A stretch of 64,000 bases of DNA from Geobacteraceae bacterium GWC2_55_20 (GCA_001802125.1 MGZK01000135.1:1-64000); one strand, 5' to 3'; positions 55,430 through 64,000 are shown, counted from the stretch's first letter. Made by a program: numbers and translations. The notes: generated by a model from the sequence alone, not told the origin.

Positions 55430-56533
55430 CTAGCCTGGAGGCCAGCTGAAATCGCGCCCGGCCAAAAGGTGGAAATGGATGTGAAACACCGACTGACCGG
55501 CGCCCGCACCGTTGTTCTGCACGATACGGAAACCGGACTCGGCATAACCGTTCTGGCGGGCAATCTCGCCGGCTTTCCTGAAGGCGTATCCCACAAGCGC
55601 ATCATCCTGCGCGGTCATGTCCAGGCAATTGACAAAATGTCGCTTAGGCAGCACCAGCAGGTGCAATGGCGCCTGCGGACTGACATCCTCAACCACGAGG
55701 AGCTGCTCGTCCTCGAACACCTTCTTTGAAGGGATTTCTCCCCGTATGATCTTGCAGAAAAAGCAGTTCTCCACAGCAGCCTCCCCTTCCATGCTTCTAG
55801 GAACATCAAGCAGAATCAAAAATTCGCGGTTGCCGTCAGCACCGGTGATGGGGGATTCGCATACCCCAGCCACCTTCAGACCCATTGCACGTGCAGTTTG
55901 GCTGACAGCATCGATTACCTTCCGGTGGGCAGCCGGATCGCGGACGATGCCCCCCTTGCCAACCTCCCCCTTGCCAACCTCGAACTGCGGCTTGATCAGC
56001 GCGATGATGCGGCCACCGGGCTTGATCAGCGCAACAGTTGCCGGCAAGACCTTGGACAGCGAAATAAAAGATGCGTCAATTACCGCCAGATCCGGCGTTG
56101 CTCCAAGCTGGCCGGGTGTGAGGTAACGGATATTGGTTTTTTCGATATTGACGACACGCGGGTCCTGTCTAAGCTTCCAGTCCAACTGGCCATGCCCAAC
56201 ATCGACGGCAAAAACCCTGGCGGTTCCCGCCTGCAGCAGGCAATCGGTGAAACCTCCGGTTGAAGCCCCCACATCTATCGCCACCAGACCGTTGACATCG
56301 ATTCCGAATTGGTCCAATGCCTCACGCAACTTGAGACCGCCGCGACTGACATAGGGCAGCACCTCGCCCTTGATGCGGATGTCGGCATCGAACGGCATCT
56401 GGTGCCCTGATTTGTCAACGGCGTGGTCGCCGACCACCACCTGACCGGCCATGATCAGAGCCTGGGCTTTTTCCCGTGAAGGAACCATCCCACGCTCGAC
56501 CATCAACTTGTCAAGGCGGATCTTTCCGGCCAT
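55430..56533 (-). CDS. TlyA-type rRNA methyltransferase fused to a HIT domain
   Basis: 367 residues. S4 RNA-binding domain (RLDKLMVERGMVPSREKAQA), Rossmann methyltransferase (VAIDVGASTGGFTDCLLQAG, VIDASFISL, ALIKPQFEVG), then after REFLILLDVPRS a complete HIT hydrolase (ENCFFCKIIRGEIPS to QSVFHIHFHLLAGRDF). TlyA 2'-O-methylates rRNA; HIT proteins hydrolyse nucleotide phosphoramidates. A GGGGAGG five bases before a GTG at 55774 could start a free 114-residue HIT protein. The start overlaps pyrE by one base. Confidence 0.88.
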   Translation of the reverse strand: MAGKIRLDKLMVERGMVPSREKAQALIMAGQVVVGDHAVDKSGHQMPFDADIRIKGEVLPYVSRGGLKLREALDQFGIDVNGLVAIDVGASTGGFTDCLLQAGTARVFAVDVGHGQLDWKLRQDPRVVNIEKTNIRYLTPGQLGATPDLAVIDASFISLSKVLPATVALIKPGGRIIALIKPQFEVGKGEVGKGGIVRDPAAHRKVIDAVSQTARAMGLKVAGVCESPITGADGNREFLILLDVPRSMEGEAAVENCFFCKIIRGEIPSKKVFEDEQLLVVEDVSPQAPLHLLVLPKRHFVNCLDMTAQDDALVGYAFRKAGEIARQNGYAESGFRIVQNNGAGAGQSVFHIHFHLLAGRDFSWPPG

Positions 56534-57081
56534 CAGCCGACCAGTTGCGATTTGGTGAATATTGCCCTGAGCCAGTACCCTTCGGCTTCGATGTTCTCAC
56601 GGCCACCCTCTTCGCGGTCCACCAGGGTAACAATACCGAGAACCTTGAGGCCCTCCTCCTCCGCTCGGCGGACAGCCTTCATCGAAGAACCGCCGGTGGT
56701 AACCACATCCTCAACTATCACAACCCGGGTTCCGGCCGGCAGGTTCTTACGACCTTCCAGCCACTGGCCGGTGCCGTGTCCCTTGGGCTCCTTGCGGATT
56801 ATGAAGGCGTGCATGCTCTTGCCCTCCAGATGCGCCGCGATCGATGTCGCCGTGGCGATCGGATCGGCGCCCAGCGTAATCCCGCCAACCGCCTGAACAC
56901 CCTCCACATCCCTGATTGCCTCATAGAACAGCTTTCCCACCAGGAAGCCGCCTTCGGCGTGCAGAGTGGTCTGTTTGCCATCAAAATAGAAATCGCTTTC
57001 GCGACCCGAAGCCAGTTTTACCAGCCTTTTCTCGTAGGAAAGCTCCAGGATGATCTTCTTCAGTTGCTCGCGCTCACTCAT
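56533..57081 (-). CDS. pyrE: Orotate phosphoribosyltransferase
   Basis: 182 residues from ATG 57081 (GGAGGAGCAG upstream). PRPP-binding motif [14 protein letters not shown], plus [18 protein letters not shown] and [11 protein letters not shown]. It makes OMP from orotate and PRPP. Overlaps the purF stop by 8 bp and tlyA by one base. The longer reading frame to 57192 lies inside purF and is unlikely. Confidence 0.94.
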   Translation of the reverse strand: MSEREQLKKIILELSYEKRLVKLASGRESDFYFDGKQTTLHAEGGFLVGKLFYEAIRDVEGVQAVGGITLGADPIATATSIAAHLEGKSMHAFIIRKEPKGHGTGQWLEGRKNLPAGTRVVIVEDVVTTGGSSMKAVRRAEEEGLKVLGIVTLVDREEGGRENIEAEGYWLRAIFTKSQLVG

Positions 57082-58501
57082 ATTTACTCTGCTCCTCCTC
57101 AAATAGTCCCATCTGCGGCATATCCGCAGGTTTGGGGAATGCAACCGGATAATCTCCGGCAAAACAGGCTTTGCAAAAGTTTGTATTGCCAACCCCGACC
57201 GACTTCAGCAGGCCATCCTCCGACAGATAACCAAGGGAATCGGCGGTGATGTAACGGCGAATCTCCTCGATGCTGTGCGACGAGGAAATCAGCTCCTTGC
57301 GATTGGGGGTGTCGATGCCGTAGTAACAGGGGTAACTGGTGGGCGGGGAGGAAATACGCATATGAACTTCCTTGGCCCCGGCCTGGCGCACCATCTTGAC
57401 GATCTTGCGCGAGGTCGTGCCGCGCACGATCGAATCGTCGATCACAACCACCCGTTTACCCTTCAGAATTTCCCGTACCGGGTTAAGCTTGATCTTGACG
57501 CCGAAATGGCGGATAGCCTGGGCCGGTTCAATAAAGGTGCGTCCGATATAATGGTTGCGGATCAGTCCCAGTTCAAAGGGTATGCCAGATTCTTCGGCAT
57601 ATCCCATCGCTGCCGGCACACCCGAGTCCGGCACCGCGATGACCACATCCGCCTCGACCTGATACTCGCGCGCCAGCTGCCGGCCCAGCTCTTTGCGGGC
57701 CATGTAGACATTCTTGCCGAAAATATATGAGTCAGGGCGGGCAAAGTAGACAAACTCGAAGATACAGGGAGTAGGCTCGACTTTTTTGAAAGGAAACAGC
57801 GATTCGATGCTGCCGTCCGCATTGCAGACAATCATCTCGCCCGGCTCGATCTCACGAACGAACTCTGCCTCGATCAGGTCCAGGGCACAGCTCTCGGAAG
57901 CCACCACCCAGCCGCTGCCGAGTTTGCCCAGGCAGAGCGGACGAAAACCGTTGGGATCACGCACCGCGATCATGCGGCTCTCGGTCAGGAACAAAAGGCA
58001 ATAGGCGCCCTTGATACGCTTGAGCGCATCCACGATACGATCAACCAGGGAGTTGGTTTTGGAAGCCGCCAACAGATGAATAATGATCTCCGTGTCCATC
58101 GTGGTCTGAAAAATCGAACCGTACGCCTCCAGTTCCGCCTTGAGCAACTGGGCATTTACCAGGTTGCCGTTGTGGGCCACAGCAATCGAACCGCGCGAGT
58201 AGTCGACCATGATCGGTTGGACATTCTTCTCGACAGAGGCGCCGGCGGTCGAATAACGTACATGTCCGATGGCCGACTTGCCGGGCAGTTTTTTGAACAC
58301 CTCCTGGTTGCCGAAGACATCGGCCACCAGCCCCATCCGCTTGTGAGCGTGCAGTGTGCTGCCGTCCGAGGAGACAATGCCGCAGCTCTCCTGCCCGCGA
58401 TGCTGCAGCGCATACAGGCCGAGATAGGTCAGGTTGGATGCCTCGGGGCGATTGTAGACGCCAAATACACCGCATTCTTCCTGTGGTCGGGATAGTTTCA
58501 T
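57074..58501 (-). CDS. purF: Amidophosphoribosyltransferase
   Basis: 475 residues from ATG 58501 (GGAGCCTTTAACT upstream). The propeptide MKLSRPQEE is followed by the nucleophile Cys10 (CGVFGVYN), glutaminase motifs [11 protein letters not shown] and HNGNLVNA, and PRPP motif [14 protein letters not shown]. Commits PRPP to purine synthesis. 25 bp after purQ. Confidence 0.96.
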   Translation of the reverse strand: MKLSRPQEECGVFGVYNRPEASNLTYLGLYALQHRGQESCGIVSSDGSTLHAHKRMGLVADVFGNQEVFKKLPGKSAIGHVRYSTAGASVEKNVQPIMVDYSRGSIAVAHNGNLVNAQLLKAELEAYGSIFQTTMDTEIIIHLLAASKTNSLVDRIVDALKRIKGAYCLLFLTESRMIAVRDPNGFRPLCLGKLGSGWVVASESCALDLIEAEFVREIEPGEMIVCNADGSIESLFPFKKVEPTPCIFEFVYFARPDSYIFGKNVYMARKELGRQLAREYQVEADVVIAVPDSGVPAAMGYAEESGIPFELGLIRNHYIGRTFIEPAQAIRHFGVKIKLNPVREILKGKRVVVIDDSIVRGTTSRKIVKMVRQAGAKEVHMRISSPPTSYPCYYGIDTPNRKELISSSHSIEEIRRYITADSLGYLSEDGLLKSVGVGNTNFCKACFAGDYPVAFPKPADMPQMGLFEEEQSKYE

Positions 58502-58526
58502 AGTTAAAGGCTCCGCTTCATTTTGA

Positions 58527-59354
58527 CTAGACAAGGTTTTTCCTCACGTATTCCGCCGCGTTTTTATACAGGATCAGGCCGTCACCCTCTTCCGGCAGCT
58601 GTTCCCGCGTCCAGCGGGGATGCTGTGTGTAATGGACAAAAGCCTCGGGATGCGGCATCAATCCCATCAAGCGCCCGCTGGGATCACAGATGCCGGCGAT
58701 CCCGTTCTGCGCACCGTTGGGGTTGGCCGGGAACTCCATCGTGGCGGCATCATATTCCGGGCCCGAATATTTGAATACCGCCAGATGTTCGTTCTCGATA
58801 CGTTCCAGGGTCGCATCCGAATCGCAGACGAATTTTCCCTCGCCGTGGCGCACCGGCAGATAGATCCCCCCGGAAATGCCTTTGGTAAAAACCGAAGGCG
58901 AAGCGGCCTCGACCTTGAGATAGCACCAGCGATCCTGAAAACGGCCGCAATCGTTATGGGTCAGCGTGACCGACTGATTCAGGTAGTTGCCGTCAAAAGC
59001 GGGCAGCATGCCCATCTTGACCATCAACTGGAATCCGTTACAGACCCCCAGGATCAACTTTCCGGCGCTGATGAAACGGGTAAACTGTTCCACCAGCTTT
59101 TCGCCGCTGCCGTCCACCGCGGCGTTTTTCAGGCGGTTGGCCTGGGCCTTGGCGCTTCCCAGATCGTCTCCGTCCAGAAAACCGCCGGTCAGGTTGAGAA
59201 AGTGAAAGTCGTCCAGACTCACCTCGCCGGAAAGGATCTCGGCGATATGGGCTATTACCGCCTCGTCGAAGCCCCCCATGCGACAGGCGTGGGCCGCCTC
59301 CATCTCGCAGTTGGTGCCGTTACCGGTTATAACGATTGCACGTGTCTGTGTCAT
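58527..59354 (-). CDS. purQ: Phosphoribosylformylglycinamidine synthase, glutaminase subunit
   Basis: 275 residues. Class I amidotransferase: [14 protein letters not shown], nucleophile in [13 protein letters not shown], and MPHPEAF near the end with the catalytic His and Glu. Supplies ammonia to PurL. Its partner purL lies 4 kb upstream on the same strand, separated by recQ and toxin-antitoxin genes. Confidence 0.95.
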   Translation of the reverse strand: MTQTRAIVITGNGTNCEMEAAHACRMGGFDEAVIAHIAEILSGEVSLDDFHFLNLTGGFLDGDDLGSAKAQANRLKNAAVDGSGEKLVEQFTRFISAGKLILGVCNGFQLMVKMGMLPAFDGNYLNQSVTLTHNDCGRFQDRWCYLKVEAASPSVFTKGISGGIYLPVRHGEGKFVCDSDATLERIENEHLAVFKYSGPEYDAATMEFPANPNGAQNGIAGICDPSGRLMGLMPHPEAFVHYTQHPRWTREQLPEEGDGLILYKNAAEYVRKNLV

Positions 59355-59515
59355 GTAATCATGTTCTCCTTGATTTTCAAAAAAACCAGTTTACTAAATT
59401 GCTGTCGAACTGTCTTTCAGAATAATTTCAGTCTACTGCCACTTTGCGCAACAATTCAGGGCGAAAAGCGATCGAGAGTCACAGGGATTGCAGCACGACT
59501 GAGTCGGCGCACCAT

Positions 59516-61321
59516 CTAGGCGGTTCCGTGGCAATACGCTCTGATGGCATCCAGAAAGGCCGTTCCGTACTTGCGCAGCTTCTGTTCACCGACGCCGGTG
59601 ATCGAAAGCAGTTCCCGCATGTCGCCGGGACGGGTCTTGGACATCTCGACCAGCGTGGCGTCGGAAAAGACCACAAACGGCGGTACTCCGGCCGCATCGG
59701 CAATCTGTTTGCGCAGCGCCCGCAACTCCTCAAACAGCGGACGGTGGACACCCTCACCGGCTCCGCTCTTCCGTCGTGATTTTTCTTCGGTCCTGGCGAC
59801 GTCGCGGGGCAGGCCGAGAATTACCCGCGTTTCCCCCTTCAGCACCGGACGCGCGGCCGGGGAGAGTCCCAACGCGCCGTAACGGGTAAAATCCTGCACC
59901 AGATAACCCAGGTGGATCAGCTGGCGAAAAATATTTTCCCACTCCACAGCCGACAGATCGGCGCCAATGCCGTAGGTGGACAACTCGTTATGGCGCAAAT
60001 CGAGCACCCGCTGGACTTTCGCTCCGCGCAACACGTCAATGACATGCCGTGCGCCGAAACGCTCACCGACCCGGTAGACGCAGGAGAGCGCCTTTTTGGC
60101 CGACTCCGAGGCATCGAAACGCTGCGGTGGATCGTTGCAGATATCGCAGTTGTCGCACCCATGTTCACGCTGATCTCCGAAATAGGCCAGCAGCGCCCTG
60201 CGACGACAGGTGAGAGCTTCGGCATAGGCGACCATCGCATTCAGTTTCTGCAGTTCGATCCGCACCCGCTCGGCATTATCGCTGTTCTCGATCAACGAGC
60301 GGGCCGTCATCACATCGCCCATGCCGAACAGCATCAACGCTTCCGACGGCAGACCGTCGCGACCGGCCCGGCCGGTCTCCTGATAGTAACTCTCCACGCT
60401 CTTGGGCATGTCGTAATGCACCACAAAGCGCACGTTGGGTTTGTCGATCCCCATGCCGAAAGCCACGGTGGCCACCACGATGCGGATATCATCCTTGCGG
60501 AAGGCGTCCTGCACCCGTTTGCGTTCCTGGTCAGGCAGACCGGCATGGTAAGCCGCCGCCGAGAACCCGGCCGCGCGGAGGCGCTCGGCCACCAGATCAA
60601 CCCGTTTCCTGCTCAGCGCATATACAATACCGGCTTCATCCCGCCGTCCAGTCAGGAACGATGCCAGCTGGGCCAGGGGCTTGTGCTTGGGAATGACCGT
60701 ATAGGCGATATTGGGGCGGTCGAAACCGGCCACATGGACCTTTGCGTTTTCAAGGCCCAGCTGCTTCAATATATCCTTGCGTGTTTCCGGATCGGCGGTG
60801 GCGGTCATCGCCACCACCGGCACGTTCGGGAAAAGCTTCCGCAACCGCCCCAGTTGCGTATACTCGGGCCGGAAATCGTGCCCCCATTGCGAGATACAGT
60901 GGGCCTCGTCGATCGCGAACAACGCCAGCTTAAGCGTGGCCAGTCGCTCCAGGAAATCAGGCATCATCAGCCGTTCCGGGGCGACATACAACAGATCCAG
61001 TGTCCCGGCATCCATCTGCTGAAATACACGTCCGACCTCGGCCGGCGACAGGGACGAATTGAGACAGGTTGCCCTGACGCCGTTGGCAACAAGCGCATCG
61101 ACCTGGTCCTTCATCAACGCGATCAGCGGCGACACCACTATCGCCACCCCGTCCCGGTGCAACGCCGGTATCTGGTAGCAGAGCGATTTGCCGCCGCCGG
61201 TCGGCATCACCAGGAAAACATCCCTGCCGTCACAGACCTGCTCGATCACCTCCCGCTGAGGCGCCCGGAATTCGTGGAATCCGAATACGGTCTTGAGGGT
61301 ATGCTGGATGTTGTCAAGCAT
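59516..61321 (-). CDS. recQ: ATP-dependent DNA helicase RecQ
   Basis: 601 residues from ATG 61321. Helicase motifs MPTGGGKSLCYQIPAL, FAIDEAHCISQWGHDFRPEY and QETGRAGRDGLPSEA; RecQ zinc-binding CRRRALLAYFGDQ ... CGNCDIC-like segment; HRDC domain at the C-terminus (FEELRALRKQIADAAGVPPF). Acts in recombination and replication repair. The usual RecQ length supports the start, although the ribosome site (AGGA) is distant. Confidence 0.95.
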   Translation of the reverse strand: MLDNIQHTLKTVFGFHEFRAPQREVIEQVCDGRDVFLVMPTGGGKSLCYQIPALHRDGVAIVVSPLIALMKDQVDALVANGVRATCLNSSLSPAEVGRVFQQMDAGTLDLLYVAPERLMMPDFLERLATLKLALFAIDEAHCISQWGHDFRPEYTQLGRLRKLFPNVPVVAMTATADPETRKDILKQLGLENAKVHVAGFDRPNIAYTVIPKHKPLAQLASFLTGRRDEAGIVYALSRKRVDLVAERLRAAGFSAAAYHAGLPDQERKRVQDAFRKDDIRIVVATVAFGMGIDKPNVRFVVHYDMPKSVESYYQETGRAGRDGLPSEALMLFGMGDVMTARSLIENSDNAERVRIELQKLNAMVAYAEALTCRRRALLAYFGDQREHGCDNCDICNDPPQRFDASESAKKALSCVYRVGERFGARHVIDVLRGAKVQRVLDLRHNELSTYGIGADLSAVEWENIFRQLIHLGYLVQDFTRYGALGLSPAARPVLKGETRVILGLPRDVARTEEKSRRKSGAGEGVHRPLFEELRALRKQIADAAGVPPFVVFSDATLVEMSKTRPGDMRELLSITGVGEQKLRKYGTAFLDAIRAYCHGTA

Positions 61322-61373
61322 TATTAGTTTTTTATTCCTGAATGAAGGTAGCCGATAGTTTGGTCGAGTGCTT

Positions 61374-61745
61374 TCATATCTGGAAACCCTCTTTCTTTTG
61401 AACTGAAAAGTTGGCAACAATATACAGCAATACTTCTGCAAAGCTGGTTTCCGTTGATGGAGAAGGAGTGGATTCCGAACCAATATGTTTATGATGTGGA
61501 TGGGTTGGTATTTCTCCCCAATGCTCTGCGTTATCCCAGCGAATTTTCAACGTGCCATCAGATGTTGTCCAGTTGTATGCGTATTTGCGGGTATCGTCTG
61601 AAAAGCGGTATTCCTTGACATGGAGAATACTGCCATCGATGAAAACTACGCGTAACTTGATGCGATGTAATAAACCTTCATGCTCATATTGAAGCACCTG
61701 GTAGCTTTCAATAGGAGGCATATAGCGTTTAATAAGACTAAGCAC
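61374..61745 (-). CDS. TumE-like (DUF6516) toxin
   Basis: 123 residues from a GTG at 61745 that overlaps the antitoxin stop; an internal ATG at 61721 is the alternative. IKLRVVFIDGSILHVKEYRF, YAYNWTTSDGTLKIRWDNA and THPHHKHI match the DUF6516/TumE pattern I recall. Forms a two-gene module with the upstream gene. Confidence 0.72.
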   Translation of the reverse strand: MLSLIKRYMPPIESYQVLQYEHEGLLHRIKLRVVFIDGSILHVKEYRFSDDTRKYAYNWTTSDGTLKIRWDNAEHWGEIPTHPHHKHIGSESTPSPSTETSFAEVLLYIVANFSVQKKEGFQI

Positions 61746-62055
61746 GCTGTAATTCCTGCAGCTTAAGGCGATATAGTTCAGCCGATTCTCTCGCAAAACG
61801 CCAGTCATTCAGGTCATCATCAAGCTCAAAATTTTCACTGCCAATCATTTTTGCTTGCGCTGATGTAACCTCAAATGATTTGTTATATTTTGATTCATAG
61901 AGTTTGGTTTCAGATTCGTAATGCGCAATTTTTGAAAGAATCATCATGCTTAGCTGATCTGTCACAAGCTCCTTGATTCCAGAAAAGCCAAATTCAGAAA
62001 GAACCGGCGTCGCCAATTGAATAAATTTTGGATCAAGTGTCATTGCTCTGTTCAT
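61738..62055 (-). CDS. TumA-like antitoxin
   Basis: 105 residues, GGAGGATACATCT before the ATG. Helical, acidic in the middle (SENFELDDDLNDW), no clear HTH. Assigned by position before the TumE-like gene and by size. Its promoter region closely resembles that of the next module. Confidence 0.6.
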   Translation of the reverse strand: MNRAMTLDPKFIQLATPVLSEFGFSGIKELVTDQLSMMILSKIAHYESETKLYESKYNKSFEVTSAQAKMIGSENFELDDDLNDWRFARESAELYRLKLQELQRA

Positions 62056-62110
62056 AGATGTATCCTCCAGCCGTTATTCGGTAATAAGCGTGCTAATTTC
62101 TGTGCTCATA

Positions 62111-62157
62111 AAAGTACGGATAAGCGTTAATATGGTAAAGTGCGGATTGCTTTTATC
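62111..62157 (-). promoter_or_regulatory. Promoter of the TumA/TumE-like module
   Basis: Minus strand -35 TTTACC (62139-62134), 17-bp spacer, -10 TACTTT (62116-62111). Bases 62122-62157 are about 83 percent identical to 62840-62875 before the RelE-type module. Confidence 0.6.
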
Positions 62158-62210
62158 ATGGGCAGTGCATCAATAATTGGAAAGTGCCCCTCTTTCCCCT
62201 CATTTTTCCC

Positions 62211-62531
62211 TCACTCGTTTAACAATCTCAATCTGAAAAGCTTCTTCGCCAGATTGTAGATGTCATCTTTGGCTCCATCACGACGAATACCAACGGCAAC
62301 AATAACTACAACAATCTCGTTATCTCTGATCTGATAAATGATGCGGTAGCGTTGCCCAACTGCCCTTACACTTCGAAACCCTGCGAATTCACCCAGCAGT
62401 GCCTTGCCCTGTTTTTCCGGGTCTTCAGTCAGACGATCAATTACCGCTCCGATTTTCTCCCAAATGCGGCGGTCGGAAATATCCGACAAAAGTTTCAATG
62501 CTGTTGGTGTGAGCAGAATCTGCCACTTCAC
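62211..62531 (-). CDS. RelE/ParE-family toxin
   Basis: 106 residues from GTG 62531, overlapping the antitoxin TGA (GTGA). VKWQILLTPTALKLLSDISD start, FRSVRAVGQRYRIIYQIRDN and a basic C-terminus give the RelE fold with an Arg-rich catalytic face. Probably an mRNA interferase or gyrase-type toxin. Confidence 0.85.
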   Translation of the reverse strand: MKWQILLTPTALKLLSDISDRRIWEKIGAVIDRLTEDPEKQGKALLGEFAGFRSVRAVGQRYRIIYQIRDNEIVVVIVAVGIRRDGAKDDIYNLAKKLFRLRLLNE

Positions 62532-62803
62532 AGGCCAAGCTCCTGCTTGGCATCCTGCCAGGAGCTGAGTTTGCCGGAATCCATCTCCTGGATGCTCTGA
62601 CGTAATTGAGCCATCAGTTCTGTATCCCCCATAACCTCCAGCGTCTCCGACACCGCTTCGTACAGTTCCCACGGCAACACAGCCAACACCGGCTTGCCAC
62701 GGCGAGTGATTTCCAGAACATCAAGCTGTCCGTTTTGAAGAAGGGTTTCCGGAAGAGACGTAAGCTGTTTTCGTGCTTCCATAATTGACAATATGTGCGG
62801 CAT
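62528..62803 (-). CDS. Phd/YefM-type antitoxin
   Basis: 91 residues, GGAGGTTGCC before ATG 62803. MPHILSIMEARKQLTSLPE then LDVLEITRRGKPVLAVLP is the Phd/YefM DNA-binding half; the C-terminus wraps the toxin. First gene of the pair. Confidence 0.85.
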   Translation of the reverse strand: MPHILSIMEARKQLTSLPETLLQNGQLDVLEITRRGKPVLAVLPWELYEAVSETLEVMGDTELMAQLRQSIQEMDSGKLSSWQDAKQELGL

Positions 62804-62819
62804 GGCAACCTCCTTATCC

Positions 62820-62875
62820 GTACCTGTAAAGGTACTTTTAAGCGTTAACATAGTCAAGCGCGGATTGTTTTTCTC
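62820..62875 (-). promoter_or_regulatory. Promoter and operator of the Phd/RelE module
   Basis: Minus strand -35 TTGACT (62857-62852), 17-bp spacer, -10 TACCTT (62834-62829). An inverted repeat GTACC-N6-GGTAC (62820-62835) overlaps the -10, the usual place for antitoxin autorepression. Confidence 0.65.
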
Positions 62876-62921
62876 GGATTGGTTCCACCCGCTTATGTAG
62901 CTTGGCCAATAATTATTCAAC

Positions 62922-63230
62922 TCAAGGAAAAACAACCACCCCGGTTCGCTCTATCTCTTCACGAAAACTATCCGGAATCCGCGACCAATCCTGAATATCC
63001 ACCAGAATCGGCAGATTGCTTTCCGAAAACGCTTCCCGCACCGCGCCCAGATTACCAGCCGGCAAAAGCGGATTTTGCCTGTTACGCGCCACCAGGTCCA
63101 GGTCACTTCCCTGATGTGCTGTCCCGGTCACCCGGCTTCCGTAGGCGATCACCTCGGCATCCGGAAGATGTGTGGCAAGAATCCGGCGGATCATCTCCAG
63201 CCATTTCGGGCGAAGATCAAGCTTCTCCAC
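62922..63230 (-). CDS. Minimal nucleotidyltransferase (MNT)
   Basis: 102 residues from GTG 63230. VIAYGSRVTGTAHQGSDLDLVAR is the GSxxxGxxxxxSDxDL catalytic signature; ILVDIQDW supplies the third Asp. MNTs normally AMPylate a HEPN toxin encoded next door. Here the adjoining HEPN-like frame is only 30 codons. Confidence 0.85.
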   Translation of the reverse strand: MEKLDLRPKWLEMIRRILATHLPDAEVIAYGSRVTGTAHQGSDLDLVARNRQNPLLPAGNLGAVREAFSESNLPILVDIQDWSRIPDSFREEIERTGVVVFP

Positions 63231-63309
63231 GCCCCAACCTCTCGCGCAGTACGGTTTCCAGAGTGCTGATACAACGGGTATAATGATCAGTGTTCAGGTT
63301 CATGTGCAT
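63217..63309 (-). pseudogene. Truncated HEPN-like N-terminus
   Basis: 30 codons, MHMNLNTDHYTRCISTLETV, resembling the first helix of HEPN nucleotidyltransferase partners, then a stop; its 3' end overlaps the MNT start by 14 bp. A full HEPN protein is about 130 residues, so the rest appears lost. Could also be chance. Confidence 0.42.
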
Positions 63310-63342
63310 TCCAGTCAAGTAACAGCGCCAGGCGTTTAGGAC

Positions 63343-63465
63343 CTTGTAACTCCTATTTCTTCGCATAACCCCTCCAAGCCTTCCCTTATTTAAGGGGAGG
63401 CGTAAAGGCTTCCCCCCTTAGGTAAGGGGGGATTGAGGGGGGTTAGATTTTGATGTTACAAGATG
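63343..63465. repeat. Non-autonomous repeat with CTTGTAAC/GTTACAAG ends
   Basis: CCTTGTAAC at the left and GTTACAAG at the right enclose G/C-tract hairpins (CCTTCCCTTATTTAAGGGGA; CCCCCCTTAGGTAAGGGGGG; GATTGAGGGGGG). Related to the element at 20561. It lies just after the purL stop. Confidence 0.6.
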
Positions 63466-63479
63466 CTAGGCGATAAGCG

Positions 63480-64000
63480 CTACAGCTCCCGCAGAGTGCT
63501 CTGCCAGGCCTGCTTCAGCTCGGCCAGGTCGGCATTGATCACCGTATGCCCTTCGATCGCCTCGATCAGCAGCTCCTGGTTTTCCGTCACGACACCGATC
63601 CTGGCGCAGCACTCATCTCCCATGATCGCCTCGAAAGCCTCCGAGTGCTCGCGACGCACCGTAACCAGCAGGCGCGAAGCGGATTCCGCGAAGAGTAGCG
63701 CTTCATCATTCCAGCCATCTTCCAGCCCCTGCCAGGGAACGCGGGAAAGATCGAGCGAGATGCCGAATCCGCCGGCAAAGGCGCTTTCGGCAACAGCCAC
63801 CGCCAGCCCGCCGTCGGACAGGTCGTGGCAGGAAGCCACCAGTCCCTGCAGCACGGCCTGGTGGTAAGCCTGGTAACGGGCATAGGCCGAAACCGCATCC
63901 ACCCTGGGCACTTTATTGCCGACGAAACCCTTCAGCGCCAGGTACTCCGAGCCGCCCAGTTCGTTGGCGGTGCAGCCCAGCAGGTAGACAAAGTCACCCG
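63480..64000 (-). CDS. purL: Phosphoribosylformylglycinamidine synthase, large subunit, C-terminal part
   Basis: The frame is open from base 64000 to the stop at 63480. GDFVYLLGCTANELGGSEYL, SCHDLSDGGLAVAVAESAFA and the C-terminal AIEGHTVINADLAELKQAW match the PurL AIRS-type ATP-binding half. It acts with PurQ and PurS. The N-terminal part lies outside the window. Confidence 0.93.
   Translation of the reverse strand, partial: GDFVYLLGCTANELGGSEYLALKGFVGNKVPRVDAVSAYARYQAYHQAVLQGLVASCHDLSDGGLAVAVAESAFAGGFGISLDLSRVPWQGLEDGWNDEALLFAESASRLLVTVRREHSEAFEAIMGDECCARIGVVTENQELLIEAIEGHTVINADLAELKQAWQSTLREL

Noticed and set aside
55960-55990. Possible tandem duplication CCCCTTGCCAACCT in tlyA
   Set aside because: The encoded GKGEVGKGG matches the usual TlyA sequence, so it is not an insertion.
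59912-61327. Plus-strand open frame of 471 codons
   Set aside because: Antisense to recQ, which has all helicase motifs.

Overview
The window reads like a chromosome segment of a Geobacter/Pelobacter-type bacterium (Desulfuromonadales). This is inferred from gene content, not from a marker search. The supporting content is many PAS/Cache histidine kinases, several candidate sigma-54 promoters, an EtfBA plus membrane Fe-S oxidoreductase operon, tungsten/molybdenum functions, bacteriohemerythrin, FIST and MshEN-domain proteins, and a large set of alcohol and aldehyde dehydrogenases. No rRNA, tRNA, CRISPR array, transposase or prophage was seen.

Layout. 1-671: N-terminal part of a type I restriction R subunit carrying an in-frame palindromic repeat. 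846-9283: a NarX/NarL-like two-component pair, a Cache/PAS hybrid kinase and a chemoreceptor. 9312-13545: a tungsten/molybdenum block with a radical SAM maturase, a small RHH regulator, two TupA-type binding proteins and a divergent MoaE behind a Moco-type riboswitch with a terminator/antiterminator pair. 13593-20317: etfB-etfA-Fe-S oxidoreductase and sucCD. 20716-29902: acetylating acetaldehyde dehydrogenase with a sigma-54 promoter and a divergent AcoR-like activator, an Fe-alcohol dehydrogenase coupled to a hybrid kinase, an aldehyde dehydrogenase, and a TetR regulator flanked by two related palindromes. 30061-36437: SHOCT protein, chemoreceptor, FIST protein, and a porin/DUF4242/AmiS-UreI operon. 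37080-49320: the alcohol oxidation and signalling core, with three more Fe-alcohol dehydrogenases, two kinases, an NtrC-type regulator, MoxR and CoxE-like proteins, and a 55-residue peptide whose C-terminus (MDGICGGY) closely resembles the mycofactocin precursor MftA. 49437-56533: an MshEN/FN3/Ig/dockerin-like fusion, a MucR-type regulator, lipoate genes, hemerythrin and a TlyA-HIT fusion. 56533-64000: pyrE, purF, purQ and purL, with recQ, two toxin-antitoxin modules and a MNT/HEPN remnant lying between purQ and purL.

How the parts may work together (inference). Primary alcohols would be oxidised by Fe-alcohol dehydrogenases. Aldehydes would go to acyl-CoA by the CoA-acylating enzyme or to acids by the NAD(P) aldehyde dehydrogenase, and perhaps by a tungsten enzyme encoded elsewhere. 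Electrons could enter the quinone pool through EtfBA and the membrane Fe-S oxidoreductase. Three of the four Fe-alcohol dehydrogenase genes overlap the start of a histidine kinase gene, and candidate sigma-54 promoters precede two Fe-ADH genes and the acetaldehyde dehydrogenase gene. The locus therefore looks like a self-sensing alcohol regulon. The MftA-like peptide between the MoxR/CoxE pair and a GldA-like dehydrogenase suggests that a peptide-derived redox cofactor takes part. No mftB, mftC or other maturation gene lies in the window.
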